From assembly GCA_018268675.1 (NCBI GenBank), contig JAFDWB010000086.1:36463-100462 (forward strand): 64,000 nt of DNA. The letters run 5' to 3'. This DNA is from Actinomycetota bacterium. Its GTDB lineage: Bacteria > Actinomycetota > Thermoleophilia > Solirubrobacterales > 70-9. Positions 7,242 through 15,760 of this stretch are shown here, in pieces. Positions within the stretch are counted from its first letter, which is position 1, and every line of letters starts with the position of its first letter. The notes beneath the pieces were generated by a model. That model searched no databases, was not told the origin of the DNA, and worked only from the letters and a program-made list of their open reading frames with translations. A program made the translations under genes and the position numbers.

Positions 7242-8341
7242 CCGCTCTGCACCGGGACGGGCGCGCCGCGCTGGGCCCGCCGGACGAACGCCGCCCCGAT
7301 CGCCACCAGGGCCAGCACCGACACCACCACCGGCCCCACCGCGCCGTTGCCAAAGAGGCTGGTGACGCCGTAGGTGGCCGCGCCGATCAGCGCCGCCGCG
7401 GGGAGGGTGAGCACCCAGGCGAAGACGATGTTCCCGGCCACGCCCCAGCGCACCGCCGAGAGCCGTTTCGCCGCCCCCGCCCCCATCACGCCGCCGTTGA
7501 TCACGTGCGTGGTCGAGAGCGGGAAACCGAAATGCGTCGAAGTCAGGATCACGGCCGCCCCCGCCCCCTGCGAGGTGAATCCCTGCGCCGCGTCCATCTT
7601 GATGATCCGCGTGCCGGTGGTCTTGATGATCCGCCAGCCGCCGCTGTAGGTGCCGAGCGCGATCGCGGCGGCCGAGGAGGCGATCACCCAGACCGGCGGG
7701 TTGGACCCGGCGGCGAGGCTGCCGTTGGCGATCAGCGCCAGGGTGATCACGCCCATCGTCTTCTGCGCGTCGTTGGTGCCGTGCGCCAGCGCCAGCATCC
7801 CGCCCGAGACCACCTGCCCGTACTTGAAGCCACGGCTCACAATCCCCGGGCGTTGCTTCCCGACCACCCGGTAGGCGAGCCCGATCGAGGCACCCGCGGC
7901 GACGAAGGCGACCACCGGCGCGATCAGCGCCGGGATCAGCACCTTGCCGACCAGGCCTTCGGCGATGATCACCTGGAAGCCCGCCGCGGCGACCGCCGAG
8001 CCGACCACGCCGCCGATCAGCGCGTGGGACGAGCTCGAGGGGAGCCCGAGGTACCAGGTGACGAGGTTCCAGGCAATCGCCCCGATCAGCCCGGCGAAGA
8101 CGATCGTCGGCGTGATCACCCCCGCGTCGACAACGTCGTTGGCCACCGTCGCGGCCACCGAGATCGAGATGAAGGCGCCGACGAAGTTCAGCAGCGAGGC
8201 GATCGCGATCGCCACCTGCGGCCGCGCCGCCCCGGTCGAGATCGACGTCGCGACGACGTTCGCGGTGTCATGGAAGCCGTTGGTGAAGTCGAAGGCGAGG
8301 GCGGTGCCGACGACGAGGACGAGGATCACGTCTGAACTCAC
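7238..8341 (-). CDS. pit: PiT-family inorganic phosphate transporter
   Basis: The 367-residue protein has the signature halves of PiT (PHO-4) transporters: FDFTNGFHDTANVVATSIS near the N-terminus and ALAHGTNDAQKTMGVITLAL in the second half, plus GLPSSSSHALIGG. It moves phosphate (as metal-phosphate) into the cell with protons. About ten membrane helices. A DUF47 gene lies upstream, a standard PiT partner, and ppk1 before that, forming a phosphate operon on the minus strand. Two 11-nt repeats resembling a Pho box lie at 8362-8378, just ahead of the start. Confidence 0.92.
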   Translation of the reverse strand: MSSDVILVLVVGTALAFDFTNGFHDTANVVATSISTGAARPQVAIAIASLLNFVGAFISISVAATVANDVVDAGVITPTIVFAGLIGAIAWNLVTWYLGLPSSSSHALIGGVVGSAVAAAGFQVIIAEGLVGKVLIPALIAPVVAFVAAGASIGLAYRVVGKQRPGIVSRGFKYGQVVSGGMLALAHGTNDAQKTMGVITLALIANGSLAAGSNPPVWVIASSAAAIALGTYSGGWRIIKTTGTRIIKMDAAQGFTSQGAGAAVILTSTHFGFPLSTTHVINGGVMGAGAAKRLSAVRWGVAGNIVFAWVLTLPAAALIGAATYGVTSLFGNGAVGPVVVSVLALVAIGAAFVRRAQRGAPVPVQSG

Positions 8342-8361
8342 GCCGGAAACCTACTCGGCGC

Positions 8362-8383
8362 GTTTACATCCTTGTTACAAGAC
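8362..8383 (-). promoter_or_regulatory. Putative Pho box ahead of pit
   Basis: GTTTAC at 8362 and TGTTAC at 8373 are 11 bp apart on the plus strand (GTAACA and GTAAAC on the minus strand), 20 bp upstream of the PiT start. The spacing matches PhoP direct repeats of actinobacteria. Only two units are visible. Confidence 0.5.
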
Positions 8384-8395
8384 CCCCCCGCCGGC

Positions 8396-8515
8396 CTGAC
8401 GCGTCCTGGGCTCGTCTGGCAAGGACGCAGGGAGAGAGCCGAGGGGAGCGCACTCCAGTGCGTGACCCGAGGCGAACGACCGAGGACACCGCCAGACGCG
8501 CCCAGGACGCGTCAG
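8396..8515. repeat. 25-nt inverted repeat between DUF47 gene and pit
   Basis: Arms 8396-8420 and 8491-8515 match at 24 of 25 positions (in opposite sense) around a 70-nt spacer that holds a small inner hairpin (CGCACT-CC-AGTGCG). The second arm contains the stop codon of the DUF47 gene. The arm shares GCGTCCTGGGC with the hairpins at 14363 and 41536. It may attenuate or terminate transcription between the two genes. Confidence 0.6.
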
Positions 8516-9141
8516 GAGTTCTTGATCACTATCCCCTCGAGGATCTGCGCCGCCTTCTCGGTCGAGTCGATCGCCTCCTCGAGCACGCCGAAGATGTCCT
8601 TCCAGCGGATCACGACCATCGGGTCGATCGCGTCGGTGAAGAGGGCCGCCACGGCGTCGCGCGAGATCCGGTCGCCTTCGTTCTCGAGCCGGTGCACCTC
8701 GATCCAGTACTGGTCGAGGTCCTTGAACGACGGCAGGTTCTCCAGCCCCTCGGCGAGCGCCTCGCAGGCCCGCACGAGCACCCCGGTCAGCGCCCCCGCC
8801 TGGTCCATCGGCGCCTCCACCTGGTAGAGGCCGAGGAAATCGGCCGCCTCCTCGGTGAAGTCGACGATGTCGTCGAGCTGGGTCGCGAGCCCGTAGATGT
8901 CCTCGCGGTCGATCGGCGTCACGAAGGTCGTGTTCAGCCGTTTGATGATTTCGTGGGTGACCTTGTCGCCGCGGTGCTCGGCTTCGACGATCTCCTGGTG
9001 GAGGGCCCCCGCGTCGGGCCACTCCCGCATCAGCTGATCGAGCAGGCGGGCGGAATGGACGCTGTTTTTCCCCGCCTCGACGAACAGATCGAAGAAGGTC
9101 TGATCGTGGGGAAGGAGCGAGAAGCGCGCCACCGCCGGCAT
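8512..9141 (-). CDS. DUF47 (PhoU-like) partner of PiT
   Basis: The 209-residue all-alpha protein matches the DUF47/TIGR00153 family: it starts FSLLPHDQTFFDLFVEAG and has the E-x3-GD motifs (VEAEHRGDKVTHEI and LENEGDRISRDAV) of the PhoU fold, which bind metal clusters. DUF47 proteins are regularly encoded next to PiT transporters and are thought to regulate them. Here it lies 24 bp after ppk1 and 170 bp before pit on the same strand. The function is family knowledge; regulation of this PiT is inference. Confidence 0.85.
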   Translation of the reverse strand: MPAVARFSLLPHDQTFFDLFVEAGKNSVHSARLLDQLMREWPDAGALHQEIVEAEHRGDKVTHEIIKRLNTTFVTPIDREDIYGLATQLDDIVDFTEEAADFLGLYQVEAPMDQAGALTGVLVRACEALAEGLENLPSFKDLDQYWIEVHRLENEGDRISRDAVAALFTDAIDPMVVIRWKDIFGVLEEAIDSTEKAAQILEGIVIKNS

Positions 9142-9165
9142 CCTAGTCGCGATCCCCGGTCGGGG

Positions 9166-11301
9166 TCAGCCCGTGGCGCTCGACGTCGCGATCGGGACCC
9201 CGGGCGTCGCGCTCGCCAGCTGCTCGGCGGCCCGCGACGCGGCCCGCTCGCGCAGTTCCGCCTGCACGTCGCGCCGCGGCTCGCCGTCGGCTCGCGCGAT
9301 CCGCCTCCACTCGCCGTCCGACGAAAGTTCCCAGGAGTTCGAGTTGTCGGCGAAGCAGCGCTCCAGCACGTCGATCATCTCCGCCCGCAGCGACGGATCT
9401 TCGACCGGCGCCACCAGCTCCACCCGGCTGTCGAGGTTGCGGGGCATCATGTCGGCGGAGCCCATCAGGACCCGCGTCTCCTCGCCGCGGCGGAAGGTGT
9501 AGACGCGCGAGTGCTCGAGGAAGCGGCCGACGATCGAGACCACCCGGATGTTCTCCGAGACCCCCGGCACGCCCGGCTTCAGGCAACAGATCCCGCGCAC
9601 GTTCAGATCGACCCGCACCCCCGCCTGCGAGGCCCGGTAGAGCGCCCGGATGCACTGGGCGTCGACCAGCGAGTTCATCTTCAGCGCGATCCGCGTCTCC
9701 TCCCCTGCCTCGTGCGCGGCGATCGTCGCGTCGATCTCCTCGACGAAGCGGTCGCGCATCGTCGTCGGCGAGACCAGCATCTTGCGGTAGACGGCCGGCC
9801 GCCCGTAACCGGTGAGGAAGTTGAACATCTCGGCGACGTCGGCGCCGATGTCGGGGTCGGCGGTGAAGAGACCGAAGTCGGTGTAGAGGCGGGCGGTCTT
9901 CGCGTGGTAGTTGCCGGTGCCGATGTGGACGTACTCGCGCACCTGCTGGCCCTCGCGGCGCGCAACCAGGATCGCCTTGACGTGCGTCTTCAGCCCCGGG
10001 ATCCCGTAGACGACGTGGACCCCGGCCTCCTCCAGGGCTTTCGCCCAGTGGATGTTCGCCTCCTCGTCGAAGCGCGCTTTCAGCTCCACCATGCAGACCG
10101 CCTGCTTGCCGCGTTCGGAGGCCCGGATCAGCGCCGGCACCAGCGGCGAGTCGTCGCTGGTCCGGTACACGGTCTGCTTGATCGCCAGCACGTCGGGGTC
10201 TTCGACCGCCTGGTCGACGAAGCTTTCGACCGAGGTCGCGAAGGAGTCGTAGGGGTGGTGGACGAGCAGGTCGGAGCGGCGGATCTCGTGGAAGATGTCG
10301 ATCGGCTGATCCTCCTCACCCTGCAGCCGCGGCTGGGTCACCGGCGTCCAGGGCACGTAGCGCAGCTCGGCGTGGCCGGGGATGTCGGCGATCTCGGAGA
10401 GGTCGGCGAGGTCGAGCAGGCCCTCGATGTCGTAGACCTCGCGGTCTTCGAGGCGCAGCGCGCCGATCAGCTCGTGCCGCAGTCGCGGGTTCATGCCGGT
10501 GGCGATCTCCAGCCGCACGACCTCGCCGAAGCGCCGCCGCCGGAGCTCGTCCTGGACCGCCTGCAGCAGGTCGTCGGCCTCGTCTGAGACGGTGAAGTCG
10601 GCGTCGCGGGTGACCCGGAAGAAGCCGTAGTCGATGATTTCCGTGCCCGGGAAGAGCGCGTCCAGGTTGGCCGCGATCACCTGCTCCAGGGGGACGAAGG
10701 TCCCGTCCGCGCCGACCGAGAGGAAGCGCCCGAGCAGCTCCTTCGGGACCTTCACGCGGGCGACGATCTCGATCTCCGACTCGGGGTCCCGGAGCAGCAC
10801 CGCGAGGCTCAGCGAGAGGTTCGAGATGTAGGGAAAGGGGCGGCCGAGGCCGATCACCAGCGGCGTCAGCGCCGGGAAGACCTGCTCGTGGAAGCGGCGG
10901 TGGATCTGACGCTGCTCCTCCTCGCCCGCGTCCTCGAGCGAGACGATGCGGATGTCGTCGCGCTCCAGCGCCGGGCGCAGCTCCCGGTCGAAGCAGGCCT
11001 GCAGCCGGCGGTCGAGCTCCAGCACGCGCCGCTGGATGCGGTCGATCTGATCGCTCGGGCGCAACCCGTCGGGGCCGCGCGCGTCGATCCCGGCGTCGAG
11101 CTGGTCGAACAACCCGGCCACCCGCACCATGTAGAACTCGTCGAGGTTCGAGGCGTAGATCGCGCAGAAGCGCAGGCGCTCGAGCAAGGGCACCGTCTCG
11201 TCCTCGGCCAGCTCGAGGACGCGCTGGTTGAACTCCAGCCAGGAGAGCTCTCGGTTGATGTAGAGAGCGGGGTCGTCGAGGCTGGGGATCGAGGCGGCCA
11301 A
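9166..11301 (-). CDS. ppk1: Polyphosphate kinase 1
   Basis: PPK1 makes inorganic polyphosphate from ATP. The domain order is normal: N-terminal (YINRELSWLEFNQRVLELA), head, then two phospholipase-D-like catalytic domains. YVHIGTGNYHAKTARLYTDFG holds the histidine that is phosphorylated and HSRVYTF the second conserved histidine. AIKQTVYRTS and RNLDSRVEL are also typical. The reading frame is open far upstream, but a 20-bp hairpin lies at 11372-11440. A TTG at 11301 gives a 711-residue protein of normal size beginning AASIPSLDDPALYINREL. No clear Shine-Dalgarno is seen; a TACGAT box 8 nt before could make a leaderless message. It leads the ppk1-DUF47-pit unit. Confidence 0.93.
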   Translation of the reverse strand: MAASIPSLDDPALYINRELSWLEFNQRVLELAEDETVPLLERLRFCAIYASNLDEFYMVRVAGLFDQLDAGIDARGPDGLRPSDQIDRIQRRVLELDRRLQACFDRELRPALERDDIRIVSLEDAGEEEQRQIHRRFHEQVFPALTPLVIGLGRPFPYISNLSLSLAVLLRDPESEIEIVARVKVPKELLGRFLSVGADGTFVPLEQVIAANLDALFPGTEIIDYGFFRVTRDADFTVSDEADDLLQAVQDELRRRRFGEVVRLEIATGMNPRLRHELIGALRLEDREVYDIEGLLDLADLSEIADIPGHAELRYVPWTPVTQPRLQGEEDQPIDIFHEIRRSDLLVHHPYDSFATSVESFVDQAVEDPDVLAIKQTVYRTSDDSPLVPALIRASERGKQAVCMVELKARFDEEANIHWAKALEEAGVHVVYGIPGLKTHVKAILVARREGQQVREYVHIGTGNYHAKTARLYTDFGLFTADPDIGADVAEMFNFLTGYGRPAVYRKMLVSPTTMRDRFVEEIDATIAAHEAGEETRIALKMNSLVDAQCIRALYRASQAGVRVDLNVRGICCLKPGVPGVSENIRVVSIVGRFLEHSRVYTFRRGEETRVLMGSADMMPRNLDSRVELVAPVEDPSLRAEMIDVLERCFADNSNSWELSSDGEWRRIARADGEPRRDVQAELRERAASRAAEQLASATPGVPIATSSATG

Positions 11302-11371
11302 GACGACATCGTACTGTGGCCGTGGATCGCTTCGGCGAGGGGGACGCACGCGCGGAGGGTGCTTGCGCGGG

Positions 11372-11440
11372 GGACGATCGGATGGACCCCCTCTCTCACG
11401 AACTGCGGGGAGGTTCGTTCGGGGGTCCATCCGATCGTCC
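11372..11440 (-). terminator. 20-bp perfect hairpin after the PHP-glycosyltransferase gene
   Basis: Arms 11372-11391 and 11421-11440 are perfectly complementary over 20 bp with a 29-nt loop. It starts 21 bp after the stop of the minus-strand PHP-glycosyltransferase gene and ends 70 bp before ppk1. No T-run follows, as with the other long hairpins in this window. Probable terminator. Confidence 0.55.
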
Positions 11441-11461
11441 ACGGGCGTCTGCCGGGGAACG

Positions 11462-13783
11462 TCAGGCGGCGACGCCGGCCGCTGAGGGGTGGGCTGCCCG
11501 GGCGGGTGGGTTTGCTGCGGGCGCGGGTGGGGCTTCGGGGGCGGTGCGGGTGGAGGTCTCCAGGGCCAGGCGGTAGCCGGCGGCGAGTTGGGACATCGAG
11601 CGCTCCCAGGAGCGGGCGCGGGCGGCGCGGGCGGCGGCGGCGCCGAGCTTCGCACGCATCGCCGGCGAGGCCGCCAGTTGCAGGATCGCCCCGGCGATGT
11701 GGTCGGCGTCGGGGCGGCAGAGGAGGCCGGTGTGGCGGTTCTCGACCAGCGCCGCGGGACCGCCCTCGGCGACCGCGACGACCGGTAGCCCGCTGGCGCC
11801 GGCCTCGAGGATCACCTGGCCGTAGGTGTCGGTGACGCTGCAGAAGAGGAAGGCGTCGGCGCTCGCGTAGGCCACGGCGAGGTCCTCTCCGCCGAGCCAG
11901 CCCAGGAAGCTCGCGCCGGCGCCGAGCCGCGCCCGCAGCTCCGCCTCCTCGGGGCCGCCACCGGCCAGCAGCAGGTGGAGCCGCGGGTCCCTCGCGCGGG
12001 CGGCGAGGAAGGCGTCGGCGAGCAGGTCGACCCCCTTCTCGCGCGAGAGGCGGCCGGCGTAGAGGAGCTTGATCTCGCCCGGGAAGGCGCCGCGGTCGGC
12101 CTTCCCGGGGTCGAAGCGGCGGGTGTCCACGCCGCGCTCCCAGCGCCCGACCTTCGCCCCGTCGACGCCGAGGCCGGCGAGCGAGGCATCGGCCGCAGGG
12201 CTCGGCGAGAGGACCCGCGCGGGGGCGTCGTAGAAGGCGCCGAGACCGGCCTTGACGACCGCCTCCAGCACCCCGTCGGCGCGCAGGCCCGCGTAGGCGG
12301 CAAGCTCGGTGTGGTAGCTGGCGAGGAGCGGCACGCCGGTGATCCGGCTGAGCAGCGTCGCGGCGATGCCGGCCGGGCCGGGGGCGGTGACGTGGACGAT
12401 GTCGTAGTTGCCCTCGGCGAGCGCCTCGACCAGCTCCGGGACGGCGGGGACGCCGAGCCGCATGCCCTGATAGATCGGCAGCTCGAGCTCGGTCGCGGCG
12501 GGAAGGCGGCGGTCGACCCCGGGGTCGGTGCCGATCACGTCGACGTCGAAGCCGGGCACACCGCGCTCGCGGATCTGCTCGATCGTGTGGGTGACGCCGT
12601 GCATCGAGCCGATCCCGTCGGCGATCAGCGCGACCCGGCGGCGGCCCTCCTCGCGGCCCCGCAGCTTTGCTTTCTCGGCGCCGAGGAAGGCGGTCGAGGG
12701 CGCGTAGGGGAAGGCCGGGACCAGCGCCTCGAAGAGGCCGTTGGCGGCGGCGCCGAGATCGCCCGCCTGGAAGGCGACCAGGCCGCCGTCGACGGCGAGC
12801 CGCAGACGGCGCTCGTGGCGGCGGCGGGCGCGCCGGTAGAGGTCGGCGTGGGAGAAGCCGTCGGCCTGCAGGAGGTCGAGCAGCTCGCGGCCGCGGGCGT
12901 CGATTCCGACCCCGGCGAGCCAGGCCTCGAGCAGGCAGCGGGCATCCTCGGGGCCGACGTCGGTGGCCACCTTGCCCTCACGGGCGCTCCCCTCGCGGAT
13001 CACCCGTTCGGCCATCTTCAGGACCGCGGTCGGGTCGGGGGCGGTGCCGGGCGCGGCGACCTCGGCCCCGTCGAGGGCGCGGGTGGCAAGCGCCATCGCG
13101 GCGTGGGTCCACTTCGCCGCCGATCCCTGTTCGCCCCACGCCTCGGCGTGGCCGGCGCGCAGGTGGGCGAGAAACTCTTCCGGCGTGGCAGCGGCGGGCA
13201 CCGCGGTCCAGGTGCGGCCGATGTCGACGCCGGCATGGTCGTCGGAGCCGCCGATCCCGATGCCGCCCCGCGTGTCCACGTAGACGGCGGCCGGCATGTT
13301 CAGCTCCGCGGCGCGCGACCCGTTGCGAACCTCCCAGACCGGGAAGAGCTCGGCGAGCCGCCGCCGATGGCGCCGGGTGAGCGGCGCCGCGACGTAGAAG
13401 AAGGGGTGCGCGAGCGCGCAGGCGATCCCGTTCTCGTGCAGGTATGCGGCACAGGCCTCCACATCGCCGGCGTGGGCCTGCAGCCACTCGTGGTCTCCGG
13501 GAGTGATCCCGTAACAGAGGACGTGAACCGCCTGGGGCTCGCCGGCGAAGCGGGCGGTCAGCTCCTCGGAGACGAAGGTGTCGGGCAGCCCCTCCAACTC
13601 CAAGGCCCCCGCGATCGTGTCGTGATCGGTGATCGTGACGAAGTCCATCCCCCGCTTCTTCGCCAGCGCGTACACCTCCTGCGGCGGCGTCGCGCACTCG
13701 GGCAGCCCGAGGCTCCGCTGGACCCCGAGCCGCGACAGCTGCGAGGCCGTGGAGTGGCAATGCAGGTCAGCACGGGAAGTCAT
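11462..13783 (-). CDS. PHP-domain / GT4 glycosyltransferase fusion
   Basis: The 773-residue protein joins two enzymes. Residues 1-260 are a PHP phosphoesterase domain with its metal ligands visible: DLHCHS, TDHDT, ALAHPFFY and GSDDHAG. After an alpha-helical linker, residues about 385-735 form a GT-B glycosyltransferase of family GT4, with YAGRLSREKGVDLL and the EX7E-like segment around QVILEAGASGLPVVAVAEGGP. It may transfer a sugar and cleave a phosphate ester in one pathway. Family members of this layout are poorly characterised. Three tandem 11-nt Pho-box-like repeats lie 60-92 bp upstream, so it is probably induced by phosphate limitation and could serve glycolipid-for-phospholipid replacement (inference). 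Confidence 0.85.
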   Translation of the reverse strand: MTSRADLHCHSTASQLSRLGVQRSLGLPECATPPQEVYALAKKRGMDFVTITDHDTIAGALELEGLPDTFVSEELTARFAGEPQAVHVLCYGITPGDHEWLQAHAGDVEACAAYLHENGIACALAHPFFYVAAPLTRRHRRRLAELFPVWEVRNGSRAAELNMPAAVYVDTRGGIGIGGSDDHAGVDIGRTWTAVPAAATPEEFLAHLRAGHAEAWGEQGSAAKWTHAAMALATRALDGAEVAAPGTAPDPTAVLKMAERVIREGSAREGKVATDVGPEDARCLLEAWLAGVGIDARGRELLDLLQADGFSHADLYRRARRRHERRLRLAVDGGLVAFQAGDLGAAANGLFEALVPAFPYAPSTAFLGAEKAKLRGREEGRRRVALIADGIGSMHGVTHTIEQIRERGVPGFDVDVIGTDPGVDRRLPAATELELPIYQGMRLGVPAVPELVEALAEGNYDIVHVTAPGPAGIAATLLSRITGVPLLASYHTELAAYAGLRADGVLEAVVKAGLGAFYDAPARVLSPSPAADASLAGLGVDGAKVGRWERGVDTRRFDPGKADRGAFPGEIKLLYAGRLSREKGVDLLADAFLAARARDPRLHLLLAGGGPEEAELRARLGAGASFLGWLGGEDLAVAYASADAFLFCSVTDTYGQVILEAGASGLPVVAVAEGGPAALVENRHTGLLCRPDADHIAGAILQLAASPAMRAKLGAAAARAARARSWERSMSQLAAGYRLALETSTRTAPEAPPAPAANPPARAAHPSAAGVAA

Positions 13784-13842
13784 CGGTGTCTCCCTTGTCT
13801 CTACTCGTCATCACACCGCCATATTTCGCCATTTGCAGGGAA

Positions 13843-13875
13843 AACATGTGAACCTGGTGCAAACGAGGCGTGAAC
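13843..13875 (-). promoter_or_regulatory. Putative Pho box (three 11-nt units) of the PHP-GT gene
   Basis: Three contiguous 11-mers read AACATGTGAAC, CTGGTGCAAAC and GAGGCGTGAAC on the plus strand, that is GTTCAC-type units on the coding strand. This is the layout of actinobacterial PhoP boxes. It lies 60-92 bp upstream of the minus-strand start at 13783. Confidence 0.6.
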
Positions 13876-14112
13876 TTTGTGTGATTTGGGGGTTTGCGGG
13901 GAGGGGCGCGGGAAGCCGGCACCCGAAGGACAAGGGACGGGCCGTCTGTGGGGAGAGGAAGGGCCCGCACGACGCACCAGGTACCCAGGCCCGGTGAGTT
14001 CGCAGAAACCCGCCGATAGCGCGGTGAAGTGCCAACTCGCGGGGACGGGACGGCGCGTGTACGTCGGGAAGGCCGGGGACCTCGTCCCCGTCGGGAGGAC
14101 GCCCTCCGTCCA

Positions 14113-14151
14113 GCTGTTCCTTATGCCGGTATATCGGCCATAAGGAACAGC
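14113..14151. terminator. TGTTCCTTA-type hairpin, copy 1
   Basis: A 13-bp stem (GCTGTTCCTTATG / CATAAGGAACAGC) surrounds an inner GCCG-GTATAT-CGGC hairpin. It has the same arm start as hairpins at 23367 and 28957. It has no T-tract. Probably a terminator beyond the VOC gene. Confidence 0.5.
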
Positions 14152-14210
14152 GGAAGAGGGTCGGCCGAGGAGGGAGGAGGTCGTCACGTTCCTCCCGTCT
14201 TCCTCAGATG

Positions 14211-14274
14211 CCCGGGACGCGCTGCAAGGATTTAGGTCGCCATAGCGACACCAATCCTTGCAGCGCGTCCCGGG
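14211..14274. repeat. Perfect 22-bp inverted repeat nested in block A
   Basis: Arms 14211-14232 (starting CCCGGGACGCGCTGCAAGG) and 14253-14274 are exactly complementary. The 20-nt loop folds again as GTCGC-CATA-GCGAC. Block B has no counterpart at the same place, so this looks like an inserted unit. Confidence 0.7.
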
Positions 14275-14362
14275 GCCTCGACCCCGGCGCTCCTCTCACA
14301 ACGGACGGTCACGGAAGTCCGACTTCGCCCCGTCCCTGTGCCGAGAACCCGACGAACCCTCA

Positions 14363-14421
14363 CGTCCTGGGCGTCTCATGGGGTCACAGCCTGCCAGGAC
14401 CCCCATGAGACGCCCAGGACG
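14363..14421. terminator. 21-bp hairpin ending block A
   Basis: Arms 14363-14383 and 14401-14421 pair over 21 bp around a 17-nt loop. The matching hairpin in block B (41536-41595) keeps the stem with a compensatory pair change. It is located 90 bp beyond the stop of the minus-strand VOC gene, fitting a terminator. Confidence 0.6.
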
Positions 14422-14511
14422 CATCTCGGACGGCCGCAAGCGCGCCGAATCACGCCCCCGGTGCCTCGCGACCGCGCCGGGAGCCCTCGCAGCCTCGGCG
14501 AGCGCCGCGCC

Positions 14512-14970
14512 TTACGACCTCGCGGGCTCCGGGTCGGGGACACCCTCGAAGTGGAGGACCTCCCACAGGTGCCCGTCCGGATCGCTGAAGTAGCCGGAAT
14601 AGATGCCCCAGGGCCGCTCGTGGGCCTCGCCGTGGATAGTCGCGCCGGCGTCGCCGGCGAGATCGAGGAGGCGGTCGACCTCGGCGCGGCTGTCGACGAA
14701 GTGGCCGATGCTCATGGTGGGCCTCGTGGCGCCGGTCGGGTCGAGGCCCGCGTCCTTGGCGAGCTCGGCGCGCGGGTAGAGGGAGAGGATCAGGCCGTCG
14801 TCGAGGTTGAACATCGCCACCGCGCCGGCGGGGGTCGTCTCGTCGCCGGCGTACTGGGTCCCGGTGATGCCGTCGGTCGGCAGCCCGAGGCCGTCGCGGT
14901 AGAAGGACAGGGAGCGCTCGAGGTCGGCGACCCCAAGCGTGACGGCATGGATCTTGGCTTTGAACGGCAC
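14512..14970 (-). CDS. VOC-family (glyoxalase-fold) protein
   Basis: The 152-residue protein has the two beta-alpha-beta-beta-beta modules of the vicinal oxygen chelate fold: HAVTLGVADLERSLSFYRDGLGLPT at the start and GYFSDPDGHLWEVLHFEGVPD at the end. The His and final Glu could be metal ligands. Such small VOC proteins include glyoxalases, antibiotic-binding proteins and uncharacterised enzymes; the substrate is unknown. It lies 36 bp after an AraC-type regulator gene on the same strand, so the regulator may control it. Confidence 0.8.
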   Translation of the reverse strand: MPFKAKIHAVTLGVADLERSLSFYRDGLGLPTDGITGTQYAGDETTPAGAVAMFNLDDGLILSLYPRAELAKDAGLDPTGATRPTMSIGHFVDSRAEVDRLLDLAGDAGATIHGEAHERPWGIYSGYFSDPDGHLWEVLHFEGVPDPEPARS

Positions 14971-15006
14971 GGCGGGCCTCCTGTCGATACGGGGTGAGGC
15001 GCGAGC

Positions 15007-15723
15007 CTAGGCGGCGGTGAGCGTCGCGTCTTCCAGGAATCGGACAGGCGTCATCCCCGTCAGGCGCCTGACCTCGTCACTCATATGGGCCTGGCCGGCG
15101 TACCCCGCCTCCAACGCTCGCCGCGCGAGCGGTCCGTCCGCGAGCGCCACCAAGCGCCGCAGGCGCGCCACCCGGGCGAGGACCTTCGGCCCGTAGCCGA
15201 CGGCCGCCACGGTCCGGCGGTGGAGGGTCCGCTCGCTGACCCCGAGCTCGGCCGCGACCGCGGCGACGCTCCTTCCCGGCCGGTCCAGCCGCCCGGCGGC
15301 CGCGACGACGAGCGCATCGCGCTCGGCACAAGCGTCGACGACACCGGCCAACAGCGCCCGCCTCTCCCCCAGCTCCGTCGCGATCAACCGATCCCGCAGC
15401 TCCCGCGCCCGCGCCCCCCAGGCCGCCTCCGCCTCCACCTCCCGATCGCACAACTCCGACGCCGGGAACCCGAGCACCGCGCCCGCCGCCCCGGGCCGCA
15501 GCCGCAACCCGGTCGACCGCCGCCCGGCGGGAAGCGCCACGACCCGAGGCCCGGTGTCAGCCCCCGCGATCACGAGCTCGCCCTCGGCGAGAAAGATCAG
15601 ATCCACGCAGCCGTCCGGCACGACCCGCTGCTCGTGAGCACGCTCCGGCACCTGTTCCCACAGGCACCCGACGAGATGACGCACGCCCAGAGGCGCCGGA
15701 AACTCTCGATAGCCGGTAGACAC
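15007..15723 (-). CDS. AraC-family transcriptional regulator
   Basis: The 238-residue protein has an N-terminal domain that begins like the DUF6597 group (VVPDGCVDLIFLAEGELVIAGADTGP). The C-terminal double helix-turn-helix (about residues 140-232) reads VAAVAAELGVSERTLHRR and ends with the AraC second HTH and GMTPVRFL. It is predicted to bind DNA as a local activator and probably controls the VOC gene 36 bp downstream. The effector is unknown. Confidence 0.8.
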   Translation of the reverse strand: MSTGYREFPAPLGVRHLVGCLWEQVPERAHEQRVVPDGCVDLIFLAEGELVIAGADTGPRVVALPAGRRSTGLRLRPGAAGAVLGFPASELCDREVEAEAAWGARARELRDRLIATELGERRALLAGVVDACAERDALVVAAAGRLDRPGRSVAAVAAELGVSERTLHRRTVAAVGYGPKVLARVARLRRLVALADGPLARRALEAGYAGQAHMSDEVRRLTGMTPVRFLEDATLTAA

Positions 15724-15760
15724 GGACCACTCCGAGCCTACCCCGCCCCGAGCCCCCGCG

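Larger units (their letters stand above)
14183..14440. repeat. Dispersed intergenic repeat, block A
   Basis: This block is homologous to 41411-41612 (block B). Shared landmarks in order are a GTCACGTT-CCTCCCGTCTTCCTCAG start, a CGACCCCGGCG-type stretch, GGTCACGGAAGTCCGACTTC, CCCGTCCCTGTGCCGA, and a terminal hairpin followed by GCATCTCGGACGG. Block A carries a perfect 22-bp hairpin at 14211-14274 that block B lacks. No open reading frame is shared. Confidence 0.75.
13876..14511. other. Gene-free region with several long hairpins
   Basis: No convincing gene lies between the PHP-GT promoter and the end of the VOC gene. The region holds a GGGGAC-CTC-GTCCCC hairpin (14075-14089), the 13-bp hairpin at 14113-14151 and intergenic repeat block A (14183-14440), which contains a nested 22-bp hairpin and a 21-bp hairpin. 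Part of it must include the terminator of the VOC gene. Confidence 0.6.

Noticed and set aside
8458..10587. 709-codon plus-strand frame across DUF47 and ppk1
   Set aside because: Antisense shadow of two well-supported genes, low-complexity HRR/LDV pattern.
14183..14440. Block A as an insertion sequence
   Set aside because: No terminal repeats, target duplication or transposase frame; better explained as a non-coding repeat unit.
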